Below the pieces are notes generated by a model. That model was not told where the DNA came from. It worked only from the letters and a program-made list of their open reading frames with translations, and did not search any database. Source: Ferrimonas sediminum (lineage in GTDB: Bacteria > Pseudomonadota > Gammaproteobacteria > Enterobacterales > Shewanellaceae). From it: a stretch of DNA of 64,000 nucleotides. Position 1 is the stretch's first letter. Every line of letters begins with the position of its first letter. Location of the stretch: positions 124,001-188,000 of the forward strand of contig NZ_FNEM01000006.1 of assembly GCF_900100175.1 (NCBI RefSeq), written 5' to 3'. Shown here piece after piece: positions 17,803 to 27,377 of the stretch. A program made the translations under genes and the position numbers.

Positions 17803-17879
17803 TGGTACAACCGAGTGGATTTGAACCACCGACCCCTACCATGTCAAGGTAGTGCTCTAACCAACTGAGCTACGGTTGT
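17803..17879 (-). tRNA. tRNA-Val (anticodon GAC), copy 3
   Basis: 77 nt, acceptor arms ACAACCG/CGGTTGT, anticodon loop TTGACAT, encoded CCA. It is the 3' gene of the second pair and differs from the other three copies in its acceptor stem and T-arm (TTCAAAT). Confidence 0.95.
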
Positions 17880-17884
17880 ATCGC

Positions 17885-17961
17885 TGGTGCGTCTGAGTGG
17901 ACTCGAACCACCGACTTCCACCATGTCAAGGTGACACTCTAACCAGCTGAGTTACAGACGC
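17885..17961 (-). tRNA. tRNA-Val (anticodon GAC), copy 4
   Basis: 77 nt, identical to the gene at 8899-8975, 5 nt upstream of its partner. It is the 5' gene of the second operon. Confidence 0.95.
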
Positions 17962-17982
17962 GTCTCGCTAAGCGATGGCTAG

Positions 17983-18011
17983 ATACTAGGGGCTGACGCC
18001 GTCATTGACAA
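17983..18011 (-). promoter_or_regulatory. Sigma-70 promoter of second tRNA-Val operon
   Basis: Minus-strand -35 TTGTCA (18006-18011) and -10 TAGTAT (17983-17988), spacer exactly 17 bp. The -10 is the same as at the first tRNA operon. Confidence 0.7.
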
Positions 18012-18073
18012 CCCCAATGTTCAGGTTAAGTGTCTGTTTGACTAAACATTGTCCTCAGCAGGTGGATTTTGCA

Positions 18074-19438
18074 TCATTGTGGCAACTCTGTGGTCAGCCG
18101 CAGCCGCCGTTGAATCACCACCAGTCGCCACTTCAGCAGCAGCGCCGCTGTGGACAGACCGCTGATAAAGCCGATCCAGAATCCGGCCGCCCCCATCGGG
18201 GCTGCCAGCCAATCGGTCAGGCCCAACACCAGGCCGGTGGACAAGCCCACTCCCCAATAGGAAAACAGTGAGATCCATAACAGGGCCGTCGTGTCTTTGT
18301 AGCCGCGCAGGCTGGCGGCAGCCACTACCTGTACGGTATCGGAGAACTGATAGATGGCGCACAGGAACATCAACTGTCCGGCCAGCAGCAGCACTTGGGG
18401 GTCCGAGCTGTACAGCTGTGCAATGGTATCGCGGGCGAGGACAGTGAAGCTGGCGGTGATGACCGCGATCACCAGACCGACCTGCAGGCCGAGTTTGGCC
18501 ACCATGGCGGCGGTTTCCGGTTTGTCCTGTCCCAGGTAGTAGCCTACACGAATGGTCACCGCCATCCCGAGTGCCAGTGGCAGCATGAAGATCAGCCCGG
18601 AGAAGTTCGCCGCCACCTGATGGCCGGCAACGGTGACGGCCCCCAGGGGCGCGATGGCCACGGCGACAATGGCAAACAGGGTCACCTCGAAGAACAGTGC
18701 CAGGGCGATGGGTAACCCCAGGCCGAAAATCCCTTTTTGGGTCTCACTGTCTACCTTGCCCCAATGGCTGAAGATCTTCATGTGGCGGAACTTTTTCGCC
18801 CACAACACATAGGCAGCCATCGACAGGAACATGGCCCAGAATACGATGGCCGTCGCCACGCCACAGCCGGCACCGCCCATGGCGGGAAAGCCCAGGTGAC
18901 CGTATATCATGATGTAGTTGGCAGGGATATTCACCGCCAGGCCTATGAAGCCGATGATCATCGAGGGCAGGGTCCAGGAGAGGCCTTCGCTGAAATTTCT
19001 CAACACCTGGAACAGCAAAAAGGGCGGGGCACCCCACAAAACTGCCTCAATGTAGCCCTGACTGAGCGCAAACAGCTGCGGATCCAGATCCATCTGTGCT
19101 AAAACCCAGTTTGCCTGGCTGAAAACCCCCATCGCCACCACACCGCACAGCAGTGCCATGTAGATCCCCTGGTGCACCAGGGGCCGAATTTTATCTTCTT
19201 GCCTGGCGCCATGCAGATGCGCCACCATAGGGGTCAATGCCATTAAGATACCGGCAAAGAACAGGATGGTCGGTAACCAGATGCTGGTGCCGATGGCCAC
19301 GGCGGCCATGTCGGTGGCACTGACCCTTCCGGCCATCACGGTATCGATAAAGCCCATCATGGTCTGAGCCAGTTGAGCGGCGAGAACGGGTAGGGCGAGG
19401 CGTATGAGGTTTTTTACCTGATAGAGGCGGCTGTGCAT
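18074..19438 (-). CDS. norM: MATE family multidrug efflux protein (NorM/MdtK)
   Basis: 454 residues, 12 predicted membrane helices, strongly like MdtK/NorM: GFIDTVMAGRVSATDMAAVAIG at the start (core motif MAGRVSATDMAAVAIG) and GCGVATAIVFW, HQVAANFSGL and LRGYKDTTAL later. It exports cationic drugs in exchange for Na+ or H+. It is divergent from ribE as in E. coli and other gammaproteobacteria. The start codons are only 37 bp apart, so the two promoters must overlap each other or the opposite coding sequence. Confidence 0.92.
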   Translation of the reverse strand: MHSRLYQVKNLIRLALPVLAAQLAQTMMGFIDTVMAGRVSATDMAAVAIGTSIWLPTILFFAGILMALTPMVAHLHGARQEDKIRPLVHQGIYMALLCGVVAMGVFSQANWVLAQMDLDPQLFALSQGYIEAVLWGAPPFLLFQVLRNFSEGLSWTLPSMIIGFIGLAVNIPANYIMIYGHLGFPAMGGAGCGVATAIVFWAMFLSMAAYVLWAKKFRHMKIFSHWGKVDSETQKGIFGLGLPIALALFFEVTLFAIVAVAIAPLGAVTVAGHQVAANFSGLIFMLPLALGMAVTIRVGYYLGQDKPETAAMVAKLGLQVGLVIAVITASFTVLARDTIAQLYSSDPQVLLLAGQLMFLCAIYQFSDTVQVVAAASLRGYKDTTALLWISLFSYWGVGLSTGLVLGLTDWLAAPMGAAGFWIGFISGLSTAALLLKWRLVVIQRRLRLTTELPQ

Positions 19439-19475
19439 ATTGTACGGTCCGGTACGACTGAATTATTGGAGTTAT

Positions 19476-20090
19476 ATGTTTACTGGAATTGTTCAGACCA
19501 AAGCGCGAGTAGCGGCCATTACTGAGAAGGATAGACTACGTACTTTTGCAGTACAGATACCTGAGGCCTTCAGAAAGGAATTGGTGGTGGGCGCCAGCGT
19601 GGCCCACAACGGTGTGTGTTTGACCGTTACTGAACTGGATGATGATAAAGTCTTTTTTGATGTAATGGAAGAGACCCTGCGGGTTACCAACCTTAAGGAT
19701 CTCGGCGCCGGCGACAAGGTGAATATTGAGCGGTCACTGGTATTTGGTAAAGAGGTCGGAGGCCATGTGGTGTCCGGTCACGTTCACACCCTGGCTCGCA
19801 TCGACGCCATCGATAAAACCGACACCAACTGCACCTTTTCTCTGACCGTGGATCCGGCCTGGATGAAGTACATCCTCCATAAAGGCTTTGTTGCCATCGA
19901 CGGCTGCAGCCTGACGGTTGGTAGCACCAGAGAGGACGGCTTTGAAATTCATCTGATTCCGGAAACCCTGGCGGTCACCACCCTGGGCGAACGCCGGGTC
20001 GGCGATGAACTCAATATCGAGATCGACAGCCAGACCCAGGCGATAGTCGATACCGTTGAGCGGGTGCTTTCCCAGCGCGGCCTGGCCTGA
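19476..20090 (+). CDS. ribE: Riboflavin synthase alpha subunit
   Basis: 204 residues from ATG 19476, the canonical MFTGIVQ start, preceded by TTGGAG. It has two lumazine-binding barrels: the first with VAHNGVCLTV, the second with VAIDGCSLTVG, both signature sequences. It converts two 6,7-dimethyl-8-ribityllumazine to riboflavin and a pyrimidine precursor. It is next to norM, a conserved gammaproteobacterial pairing. No FMN riboswitch is visible upstream, as expected because that usually precedes ribB. Confidence 0.95.
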   Translation: MFTGIVQTKARVAAITEKDRLRTFAVQIPEAFRKELVVGASVAHNGVCLTVTELDDDKVFFDVMEETLRVTNLKDLGAGDKVNIERSLVFGKEVGGHVVSGHVHTLARIDAIDKTDTNCTFSLTVDPAWMKYILHKGFVAIDGCSLTVGSTREDGFEIHLIPETLAVTTLGERRVGDELNIEIDSQTQAIVDTVERVLSQRGLA

Positions 20091-20096
20091 TTGCGG

Positions 20097-20303
20097 CTAA
20101 TACAGCTGTTCGTCGTCGCCATCGACGAACAGCTTTAACGACTGCTTTTGCTCATCGACCCACAACTGCAGGTGGATGGCATTACAGCAGGCCTGGCAAT
20201 CTTCGTAATACTCCTGATCGCCGCCGCTGGCGTCCACCGACACCGAGGTCTGAGACCCGCAGTGTGGACATTGAATGCGTTTAAAGAAGGCGTCGGTTCT
20301 CAT
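20097..20303 (-). CDS. CPXCG-motif cysteine-rich small protein
   Basis: 68 residues. N-terminal CPHCG and a second pair DCQACC form a likely zinc ribbon; the C-terminus is acidic. This is a recognised small conserved family of unknown role in gammaproteobacteria. It is convergent with ribE with a 6-bp gap. Confidence 0.85.
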   Translation of the reverse strand: MRTDAFFKRIQCPHCGSQTSVSVDASGGDQEYYEDCQACCNAIHLQLWVDEQKQSLKLFVDGDDEQLY

Positions 20304-20625
20304 GGCGAGCTCCGGTCTGTGGCTCCTTTAGCAAGTGTATGCCATAGCACTGGTCTCTACCGCACAATCGCCTCCTCGATCCCCTAATTTACCGGCACCG
20401 CCTATGAAACTGTTGGTAAATAAAGGGTTGCCAGGCTAAAGGGTTTGTAAACCGACCATCAGATTCCTATACTACGCTTTCGCCGGCGCCCTGGGTTGCA
20501 CTGCGCTGCTCTGTTTACCCCGTAAGGTAGATACCAGACGCATCAGATAACCCACGGATTTGCCGCTCTAATTTTACTATTCAAACATGTGATCTTTTGT
20601 GTGGATCACCACTGTGGAGAGTCCT
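20304..20625 (+). promoter_or_regulatory. thrS promoter and leader region
   Basis: A good sigma-70 promoter is present: -35 TTGTAA (20445-20450), 17-bp spacer, -10 TATACT (20468-20473). It predicts a start near 20480 and a leader of about 146 nt before thrS. In E. coli ThrRS represses its own translation by binding tRNA-like hairpins in such a leader; equivalent hairpins were not worked out here. No gene is seen in the stretch. Confidence 0.6.
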
Positions 20626-22554
20626 ATGCCTGTAATTACCCTGCCTGACGGTAGTCAACGTCAATTCGACAACCCTGTTTCTGTTATGGATGTGGCCCTG
20701 GACATCGGTCCTGGCCTGGCGAAAGCCTGTGTGGCTGGTCGCATCAATGGCGAGCGCGTCGATGCCTGTGAAGTAATGACCCAAGACAGTGAGCTGTCCA
20801 TCATTACCGCCAAGGATGAAGATGGTCTGGAGATCATCCGTCACTCCTGCGCCCACCTGCTTGGCCACGCCATTAAGCAGGTGTGGCCTGAAGCCAAAAT
20901 GGCCATCGGCCCCACCATCGACAACGGCTTCTACTACGACATCGATCTGGAACAGAAACTGACCCAGGAAGATCTGGATGCGCTTGAGAAGCGGATGCAG
21001 ACCCTGGCAAAGACCAACTACGACGTCATCAAGAAGAAAGTCAGCTGGCAGGAAGCACGTGACACCTTTGAAGCTCGCGGCGAGACTTATAAAATCGAGA
21101 TTCTCGATGAAAACGTCAGCCGTGATGACAAGCCAGGACTCTACCATCACGAAGAGTACATCGACATGTGCCGTGGCCCTCACGTGCCCAACATGAAGCA
21201 CTGTCACCACTTTAAGCTGATGAACGTTGCCGGTGCCTACTGGCGCGGTAACTCCGACAACAAGATGCTGCAACGCATCTATGGCACCGCCTGGGCGGAT
21301 AAGAAGCAGCTTAAAGCGCACCTGAACCGTCTGGAAGAAGCCGCCAAGCGTGATCACCGTAAAATCGGTAAGGCGCTGGATCTGTTCCATTGGCAGGAAG
21401 AAGCACCGGGTATGGTGTTCTGGCACAACGATGGCTGGAACGTGTACCTGGAGCTGGAGAAGTTTGTTCGTACCAAGCTGTCCGAATTCACCTACCAGGA
21501 GGTGAAAGGCCCGCTGATGATGGATCGGGTGCTGTGGGAGAAGTCAGGCCACTGGGACAAGTACGCCGACAACATGTTCACCACCGAGTCTGAGAAGCGT
21601 GAATACGCCATCAAACCGATGAACTGTCCCGGTCACGTTCAGATCTTCAACCAGGGTCTGAAATCCTACCGTGATCTGCCGCTGCGTATGGCGGAATTTG
21701 GCTGTTGCCACCGTAACGAACCGTCCGGTGCGCTGCACGGCCTGATGCGGGTTCGTGGTTTCACTCAGGATGACGCCCACATCTTCTGTACCGAAGAGCA
21801 GGTGCAGTCCGAGGTGACCGATTGCATTCGTATGGTGTATGACACCTACGAAACCTTTGGATTCGCCAGCATCGCCGTTAAGCTGTCGACCCGTCCGGAA
21901 CAGCGGGTGGGCACTGACGAGATGTGGGATCGCGCCGAGCAGGGGCTGATGGACGCGCTGAAGGCCAACGACATCGCCTACGAACTGCAGCCGGGCGAAG
22001 GGGCGTTCTACGGTCCGAAGATCGAATTTACTTTGCACGATTGTCTGGATAGAGCTTGGCAGTGCGGCACCATTCAGTTAGACTTCGCTCTTCCTGAGCG
22101 TTTGGGTGCCAGTTACGTTGCTGAAGATAACAGCCGTAAAACCCCGGTGATGATTCACCGTGCCATTCTGGGCTCTCTGGAACGTTTCATCGGAATTTTG
22201 ATTGAAGAGTACGCCGGTCGATTCCCGACCTGGCTGGCTCCGACACAAGCCGTCGTGATGAACATTACTGACAAACAATCAGAATATGTTCAAAAAGTCG
22301 CAGAAGCTCTCAAAAATGCTGGAATTAGAGTGAAAGCAGACTTGAGAAACGAGAAGATTGGCTTTAAAATTCGCGAACATACTTTAAAGCGCACGCCTTA
22401 TTTATTGGTCGTTGGTGACAAAGAAGTCGAAAACGGCGAAGTGGCAGTGCGTACACGCGATGGCGCTGACCTGGGTAAGTTTAAAGTCGAAGACTTGATT
22501 GCCCGCATCACAGATGAAGTCAGTGACCGTAGTCTGCAATTGCTGGAGGAATAA
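20626..22554 (+). CDS. thrS: Threonyl-tRNA synthetase
   Basis: 642 residues from ATG 20626, the same length as E. coli ThrRS, with AGAG before the start. Domains in order: TGS (1-60), editing domain with [10 protein letters not shown] and the later HCHHFK, class II catalytic core (about 240-530; [37 protein letters not shown]), and a C-terminal anticodon-binding domain. It charges tRNA-Thr in the cytosol and heads the thrS-infC-rpmI-rplT transcription unit. Codon use from about 22250 onward looks more AT-rich than before it, but this continues into infC. Confidence 0.98.
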   Translation: MPVITLPDGSQRQFDNPVSVMDVALDIGPGLAKACVAGRINGERVDACEVMTQDSELSIITAKDEDGLEIIRHSCAHLLGHAIKQVWPEAKMAIGPTIDNGFYYDIDLEQKLTQEDLDALEKRMQTLAKTNYDVIKKKVSWQEARDTFEARGETYKIEILDENVSRDDKPGLYHHEEYIDMCRGPHVPNMKHCHHFKLMNVAGAYWRGNSDNKMLQRIYGTAWADKKQLKAHLNRLEEAAKRDHRKIGKALDLFHWQEEAPGMVFWHNDGWNVYLELEKFVRTKLSEFTYQEVKGPLMMDRVLWEKSGHWDKYADNMFTTESEKREYAIKPMNCPGHVQIFNQGLKSYRDLPLRMAEFGCCHRNEPSGALHGLMRVRGFTQDDAHIFCTEEQVQSEVTDCIRMVYDTYETFGFASIAVKLSTRPEQRVGTDEMWDRAEQGLMDALKANDIAYELQPGEGAFYGPKIEFTLHDCLDRAWQCGTIQLDFALPERLGASYVAEDNSRKTPVMIHRAILGSLERFIGILIEEYAGRFPTWLAPTQAVVMNITDKQSEYVQKVAEALKNAGIRVKADLRNEKIGFKIREHTLKRTPYLLVVGDKEVENGEVAVRTRDGADLGKFKVEDLIARITDEVSDRSLQLLEE

Positions 22555-22557
22555 GCT

Positions 22558-23100
22558 ATAAAAGGCGGAAAGAAGCAAGGTCCGGCCAAGGACCAAACTC
22601 GAATCAATGGTGAAATTCGCGCTCGTGAAGTTCGTCTGATTGGTGTTGATGGTGAGCAAGCAGGTATCGTTTCAGGTCGTGAGGCCGCGGAACTTGCACA
22701 AGAAGCCGGTTTGGATCTGGTAGAGATCAGTCCAAACGCGGAGCCACCGGTTTGCCGGATTATGGACTACGGTAAGTTCCTTTACGAACAGGCTAAAAAC
22801 CAGAAGGAACAGCGTAAAAAGACCAAGCGGATTCAGGTTAAGGAAGTCAAATTCCGTCCTGGAACCGATGATGGCGATTATCAGGTAAAACTACGCAACC
22901 TGACTCGCTTCTTGGAAGATGGAGACAAAGCGAAAGTTACGCTGCGTTTCCGTGGTCGCGAAATGGCCCACCAGGATCTCGGCATCAAACTGTTGAACCG
23001 TATTAAAGACGATTTGGCAGAGATTGCAGTGGTCGAGGCTTTCCCTAAAGTGGAAGGTCGTCAAGCGGTGATGGTCCTCGCACCAAAGAAGAAACAGTAA
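22558..23100 (+). CDS. infC: Translation initiation factor IF-3, probable ATA start
   Basis: 180 residues if translation begins at ATA 22558. The frame reads (M)[21 protein letters not shown], aligning with the E. coli IF-3 N-terminus, and is closed upstream by the thrS stop at 22552-22554. GGAGGA at 22545-22550 is 7 bases before the ATA. No ATG, GTG or TTG occurs in frame until TTG 22711, which would delete 51 residues including most of the N-domain. IF-3 genes are known for rare start codons (AUU in E. coli) that allow IF-3 to repress its own synthesis. The protein has the N-domain (to about 80) and C-domain ([22 protein letters not shown]). Confidence 0.95.
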   Translation: MKGGKKQGPAKDQTRINGEIRAREVRLIGVDGEQAGIVSGREAAELAQEAGLDLVEISPNAEPPVCRIMDYGKFLYEQAKNQKEQRKKTKRIQVKEVKFRPGTDDGDYQVKLRNLTRFLEDGDKAKVTLRFRGREMAHQDLGIKLLNRIKDDLAEIAVVEAFPKVEGRQAVMVLAPKKKQ

Positions 23101-23115
23101 GGCTTCCAAGTAATT

Positions 23116-23146
23116 AAATCAGCTCGGTCGCTGACCGGGCTGATTT
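23116..23146 (+). terminator. Hairpin between infC and rpmI (terminator or L20 control element)
   Basis: A 14-bp stem with one G-T pair (arms 23116-23129 and 23133-23146), 3-nt loop and a short T-rich tail. In related bacteria this spacer holds structures bound by L20 to control rpmI-rplT; here it could be a partial terminator or part of that control. Confidence 0.6.
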
Positions 23147-23193
23147 TGTTCGCCTTGCAGTTCTATTTTTTTATTAACAATGCGGAGTTTCAA

Positions 23194-23391
23194 ATGCCTA
23201 AGCTGAAATCCAATAAGGGTGCCGCTAAGCGTTTTAAGAAAACTGCCTCCGGCGGTTTCAAGCGCAAGCAGTCACACCTGCGTCACATCCTGACCAAGAA
23301 GTCTACTAAGCGTAAGCGTCATTTGCGCTCCAAACAGATGGTTGCTAAGTCTGACGTTGCTCAGATCAAAACCATGCTGCCGTACGCTTAA
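23194..23391 (+). CDS. rpmI: 50S ribosomal protein L35
   Basis: 65 residues from ATG 23194 ([14 protein letters not shown]), with a GGAG-type ribosome-binding site 9 bases before it. It is highly basic and ends with IKTMLPYA, typical of L35. It is followed 20 bp later by rplT. Confidence 0.97.
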   Translation: MPKLKSNKGAAKRFKKTASGGFKRKQSHLRHILTKKSTKRKRHLRSKQMVAKSDVAQIKTMLPYA

Positions 23392-23408
23392 TTGGGAAGG
23401 AGAGTTAA

Positions 23409-23771
<363 letters not shown>

Positions 23772-23790
23772 GCATTGCTTACGTGTCAGG

Positions 23791-23817
23791 AAAAAGGGAC
23801 CTCAGGGTCCCTTTTTT
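23791..23817 (+). terminator. Intrinsic terminator after rplT
   Basis: GGGACC/GGTCCC stem (23796-23801 and 23806-23811) flanked by five A and six T. Confidence 0.88.
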
Positions 23818-23859
23818 AATGGCTGCGGCAAGGAGAAACCGGTTTCTCTCGATGCAGCC

Positions 23860-23895
23860 AAATAAAAAGGCCAGCATAAGCTGGCCTTTTTATTT
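23860..23895 (-). terminator. Terminator of the 114-residue basic protein gene
   Basis: Perfect 16-bp dyad (arms 23860-23875 and 23880-23895, core GGCCAGC/GCTGGCC) with a 4-nt loop and flanking A/T tracts, so it works in both directions. Confidence 0.85.
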
Positions 23896-23910
23896 ACCAA
23901 AATCGCTATT

Positions 23911-24255
23911 TTAGCGTTGGCCGCGGGGCAGGGCGTTACCCTTATTTGCAGCCAGCTTTTGTGCCCAAAGTTGCTTGGGAGACAAACCGCCGTTGCCACT
24001 TTTTACCGCTTTGGCTTTTGCTTTCGGTGCGGCTTTCTTGGTCACTGGCTTCTCAGCCGCTGCAGCCACTTCAGCTTCTGTCGCGCCGGAGCTCATTTCC
24101 TGAACCATATCAGCCAGGTCGCCCAGTCGCAGTGACTTGCCACCATCAACTTTGAACCAGCTGCCTTTCTGCTCGATGGTAGCGGCTTTGCCATGTTTCT
24201 TAAGGTACGCATCGTTAAATTGCTGCAGTACCTCTTCCTTGTTTAATTTGGACAT
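23911..24255 (-). CDS. Conserved-looking small basic protein of unknown function
   Basis: 114 residues. I do not recognise a named family. The N-terminal ~55 residues look folded (KEEVLQQFNDAYLKKHG, then SWFKVDGGKSLRLGDL); the middle is Ala/Lys rich (TKKAAPKAKAKAVKSG, about 72-88), like histone H1-like tails; the C-terminus has GLSPKQLWAQKLAANKG. The layout, a small N-domain plus a basic disordered tail, suggests nucleic-acid or ribosome association. It has its own terminator and is convergent with the rplT unit. Confidence 0.75.
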   Translation of the reverse strand: MSKLNKEEVLQQFNDAYLKKHGKAATIEQKGSWFKVDGGKSLRLGDLADMVQEMSSGATEAEVAAAAEKPVTKKAAPKAKAKAVKSGNGGLSPKQLWAQKLAANKGNALPRGQR

Positions 24256-24554
24256 GTGTTATTAAACCTTTGTCATTAAGCCGACTCGGGCCGGTATTAA
24301 AGCTAATCTTTATACCGATTCTGCGGCTACTTGTCTAATTTTTGCTGGAAAAATGCATCAAAACTGAGAGCGCAGCAGTCTATTACTCTCGTTGGTTAAA
24401 AGAGCGGCTGACATTTAAAAAACTAAACTGTCATGCTCAACTGTGCTTATTATCAGGTCAGACTCAAATCTATTTTTACTGTCGCCGAAACAGTGGAAAT
24501 CCCACCCAGTCTGGTTACACTGTACCACTGCCCGTACACTCAACGAGAGATATC
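24256..24554. other. Intergenic region between the basic protein gene and Nif3-like gene
   Basis: About 300 bp between two divergent starts. It is AT-rich near 24300-24430 and must hold both promoters. A frame continuous with the downstream gene exists but shows no protein-like composition before the ATG at 24555. No riboswitch or repeat is seen. Confidence 0.6.
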
Positions 24555-25310
24555 ATGAAACGCACTCAACTGCTGGCTCACCTGGAAGGCTTACTCCAAC
24601 CCTGGAACGTTAAAGATTACGCTCCCAACGGCCTTCAGGTCGAAGGCCGGGATGAGATTCAGCATATTGTGACTGCGGTGACCGCCAGTCAGTCGGTGAT
24701 AGACCGGGCGGTTGAACTGAACGCCGACATGGTGTTGGTGCATCACGGTTATTTCTGGAAGGGCGAGGCGCCGCAGATCACCGGCATGAAGCACAAGCGT
24801 CTGCGGGCGTTGCTGGTGAACGACATTAACCTCGTTGGCTACCACCTGCCGCTGGATATTCACCCCACCCTGGGTAATAACGCCCAGCTGGCCAAGGCCC
24901 TGGGCATGATCATCACCGGCCCCATGGAGGTGGATAACGAGCATTCGGTTGCGGTGTGTGCCCGCCTGGATCCGCCCATCGACGGTGCGGAGTTGGCCAG
25001 GCGCATCGAAGCGGTACTGGGACGCCCGCCCCTCCACATCAAAGGGCACGATCGCCCCATCAGCAGTCTGGGAATCTGCAGCGGCGGCGCTCAGGACTAC
25101 ATCGATCTGGCTGCTTCCCGCGGACTGGATGGCTACCTGTCCGGTGAGGTCTCCGAGCGTACCTATTACAGTGCCACCGAACAGGGCATCGACTATTTTG
25201 CCGCTGGCCACCACGCTACTGAGCGGGGCGGGATTCAAGCACTGGGCAATCATTTGGCCCAGGAGTTTAATCTTCAGATCAGCTTCGTCGACAGTGCCAA
25301 TCCGGTTTAA
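24555..25310 (+). CDS. Nif3-like dinuclear metal protein (YbgI/DUF34 family)
   Basis: 251 residues from ATG 24555 (GAGAG before it). E. coli YbgI has a similar length. Metal ligands are visible: VLVHHGYFWKG near residue 65, YHLPLDIHPTLGNN (residue ~100) and the C-terminal AGHHATERGG. The family forms toroidal hexamers with two metal ions per subunit; it is annotated as GTP cyclohydrolase I type 2-like, but its physiological role is debated. A terminator follows directly. Confidence 0.92.
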   Translation: MKRTQLLAHLEGLLQPWNVKDYAPNGLQVEGRDEIQHIVTAVTASQSVIDRAVELNADMVLVHHGYFWKGEAPQITGMKHKRLRALLVNDINLVGYHLPLDIHPTLGNNAQLAKALGMIITGPMEVDNEHSVAVCARLDPPIDGAELARRIEAVLGRPPLHIKGHDRPISSLGICSGGAQDYIDLAASRGLDGYLSGEVSERTYYSATEQGIDYFAAGHHATERGGIQALGNHLAQEFNLQISFVDSANPV

Positions 25311-25328
25311 CACCGACAACGGAGCAAC

Positions 25329-25359
25329 AAAAAAGGGCGCCTGTGGGCGCCCTTTTTTT
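25329..25359. terminator. Bidirectional terminator between Nif3-like gene and ttcA
   Basis: GC stem GGGCGCC/GGCGCCC with flanking A and T runs, in the gap between the convergent genes. Confidence 0.85.
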
Positions 25360-25376
25360 GTGTCTTAGCCGTCAAC

Positions 25377-26303
25377 TCATGGCTGATACAGGTTTACCAC
25401 ATCGATGCGACTGGCTTCATCCAGATCGATGTGGCCACTGTTGGCGCTGTCAAAGAAATCAAATGCCGGCAGATCTGCTTCGGCAACTTCGCCACTTGGC
25501 TTGGCATCCGGGTCGGCAGTCAGGCTTTGGAAATCAAACAACTGTCTGTCCACCAGTTGAGACGGGGCCACATTCTGCATGGCGGTAAAGATGGTCTCGA
25601 TGCGCCCGGGGAACTGCTTGTCCCATTGATTGAGCATCTCCTTGACCTGTTTACGCTTAAGGTTCTCCTGAGAGCCACACAGGTTACAGGGGATAATGGG
25701 GAAGGCTTTCATGCTGGCGTATTCGGCGATGTCCTTTTCGCGGGCGTAGGCCAGTGGCCGAATGACGACGTTGGCGCCATCGTCGGAGCGCAGTTTCGGG
25801 GGCATTGATTTGAGCTTGCCGCCAAAGAACATATTCAGGAACAGGGTCTCCACCATGTCATCGCGGTGGTGGCCCAGGGCGATCTTGGTGGCGCCGATGC
25901 GCTGTGCAAAGCCATACAGGGTGCCACGACGCAATCGGGAGCACAGAGAGCAGGTGGTTTTGCCTTCCGGAATCTTGTCTTTGACGATGGAGTAGGTGTC
26001 TTTCTCCAGGATGTGGTATGCCACGCCCAGGCTGTCGAGGTAGGCCGGCAGAATCTCTTCGGGGAACCCTGGCTGCTTCTGGTCCAGGTTAACCGCCACC
26101 AGCTTGAAATCCACTGGTGCCCGGTGCTGCAGATTCAACAGAATGTCCAGCATGGTGTAGCTGTCTTTACCGCCGGACAGGCAAACCATGACAACATCGC
26201 CGTCTTCGATCATTTTGTAATCTTCAATTGCAGAGCCCACTTCGCGTCGCAGACGCTTCTGCAATTTATTCAGACGGGTTTTCTGTTTCTGACTCAGTTC
26301 CAC
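25377..26303 (-). CDS. ttcA: tRNA 2-thiocytidine(32) synthetase TtcA
   Basis: 308 residues. The PP-loop ATP-binding motif SGGKDS is at about 43-48, and two CXXC motifs that hold the Fe-S cluster are CSLC (~118) and CNLC (~209). It thiolates cytidine 32 in certain tRNAs. It lies downstream of uspE and fnr on the same strand, as in other gammaproteobacteria. Confidence 0.95.
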   Translation of the reverse strand: MELSQKQKTRLNKLQKRLRREVGSAIEDYKMIEDGDVVMVCLSGGKDSYTMLDILLNLQHRAPVDFKLVAVNLDQKQPGFPEEILPAYLDSLGVAYHILEKDTYSIVKDKIPEGKTTCSLCSRLRRGTLYGFAQRIGATKIALGHHRDDMVETLFLNMFFGGKLKSMPPKLRSDDGANVVIRPLAYAREKDIAEYASMKAFPIIPCNLCGSQENLKRKQVKEMLNQWDKQFPGRIETIFTAMQNVAPSQLVDRQLFDFQSLTADPDAKPSGEVAEADLPAFDFFDSANSGHIDLDEASRIDVVNLYQP

Positions 26304-26376
26304 TCAATACCTCGAAATGCCACAAATGGGGCTGGCATTATTCCAGCATCGGTAAAGGTGGTAAAGGGTCAGGCAG

Positions 26377-26402
26377 AAAAAAACGCGGCCTAAGCCGCGT
26401 CG
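26377..26402 (-). terminator. Intrinsic terminator of uspE copy 1
   Basis: GACGCGGC/GCCGCGT stem with a 4-nt loop, followed on the minus strand by seven T. It lies about 50 bp after the uspE stop and upstream of ttcA, so ttcA has its own promoter. Confidence 0.8.
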
Positions 26403-26450
26403 TTGACGGGTTTGTGCCGGCTCAGCCCCCTAAGGCGCCTTTAAGCCGGT

Positions 26451-27377
26451 TCAGTCGGCCAGGGGGCAGACGAAGTTGGCGGGCTTGAAGGCCACCAGGT
26501 CGCACTCCAGGCTGTCAATCACGTGTTCGGCGGTGTTGCCGATCAGCGCCGCCGACAAGCCGCTGCGACCCACGGTACCCAGCATGACCAATTCGGCGTT
26601 CAGTTCTCGGGCCAGGTCGGGAATCACATCTTCTGGTAGCCCCTCAAGTACATGGCAATGGGCTTCATCGATGTCGTGCCTGGCGGCCAGTTCGGCGATG
26701 CGCGCCTGGTGGTGCTGCTTGATGGACTTGTTGTAGGCGTGCGCGTCAAAATCCGGCAGTTCGATGGCGATGTTCACCGGCGTACCGGGATAGCCGTTGA
26801 CCAGGTGCACCGTGGCATCGATGAGGCTGGCAAGCGATACCGCTTTGCTGACGATGCGCTCATTGAGCTCTTTGTGGTCCTCATCATCGGCGGCGACATT
26901 AACGGCCGCCAAAATGTTGCCTTTGGCAGGCCAGTCATTCTCTTTAACCAGCAACACCGGCACCGGGGCCTTGCGCAGCAAGTGCCAGTCGGTGGGGGTA
27001 AAGATCACCGATTTTAGCTTGTCATGGGCGTGAGTGCTTTTGATGATGTAAGCGATGTCGTTGTTGAGCACATGGTTGATGATGCTTTCAAATGGCCGGT
27101 TGTGCCAGACCACTTCAAAATCCACATCAATACCCTCGGCCTTGAGGGGCTCTGCTAACTGCTCCAGCCATTTTTGTCGCTGCATGACGACGCCGTTACG
27201 CATCGCGTCCCGCTCCTCCTGGGACAACATTGAGGTCATCTCATAAGAGAAATCAAAAATGCTCAGAAACAGGGTCAAACGTGTGCCGGCGCAGCGCGCC
27301 AGATGTGCGGCACGAGCCAGGGCCGGTTGTTCATCGCGGCTGGGGTCGATTACCACAAGTAGTTTGTCGCTGCTCAT
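26451..27377 (-). CDS. uspE: Universal stress protein E, copy 1
   Basis: 308 residues with two tandem Usp domains (about 5-150 and 160-300). The first has SSDKLLVVIDPSRDEQPAL and FTPTDWHLLRKAPVPVLLVKE, the second LVMLGTVGRSGLSAALIGNTAEHVI. UspE promotes survival and cell aggregation in stress and is usually a single gene beside fnr. Here there are two; this copy is about 60% like the neighbour by eye. It has its own terminator. Confidence 0.92.
   Translation of the reverse strand: MSSDKLLVVIDPSRDEQPALARAAHLARCAGTRLTLFLSIFDFSYEMTSMLSQEERDAMRNGVVMQRQKWLEQLAEPLKAEGIDVDFEVVWHNRPFESIINHVLNNDIAYIIKSTHAHDKLKSVIFTPTDWHLLRKAPVPVLLVKENDWPAKGNILAAVNVAADDEDHKELNERIVSKAVSLASLIDATVHLVNGYPGTPVNIAIELPDFDAHAYNKSIKQHHQARIAELAARHDIDEAHCHVLEGLPEDVIPDLARELNAELVMLGTVGRSGLSAALIGNTAEHVIDSLECDLVAFKPANFVCPLAD

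Noticed and set aside
19439-19475. FMN riboswitch before ribE
   Set aside because: The gap is far too short, and no RFN conserved boxes are present.
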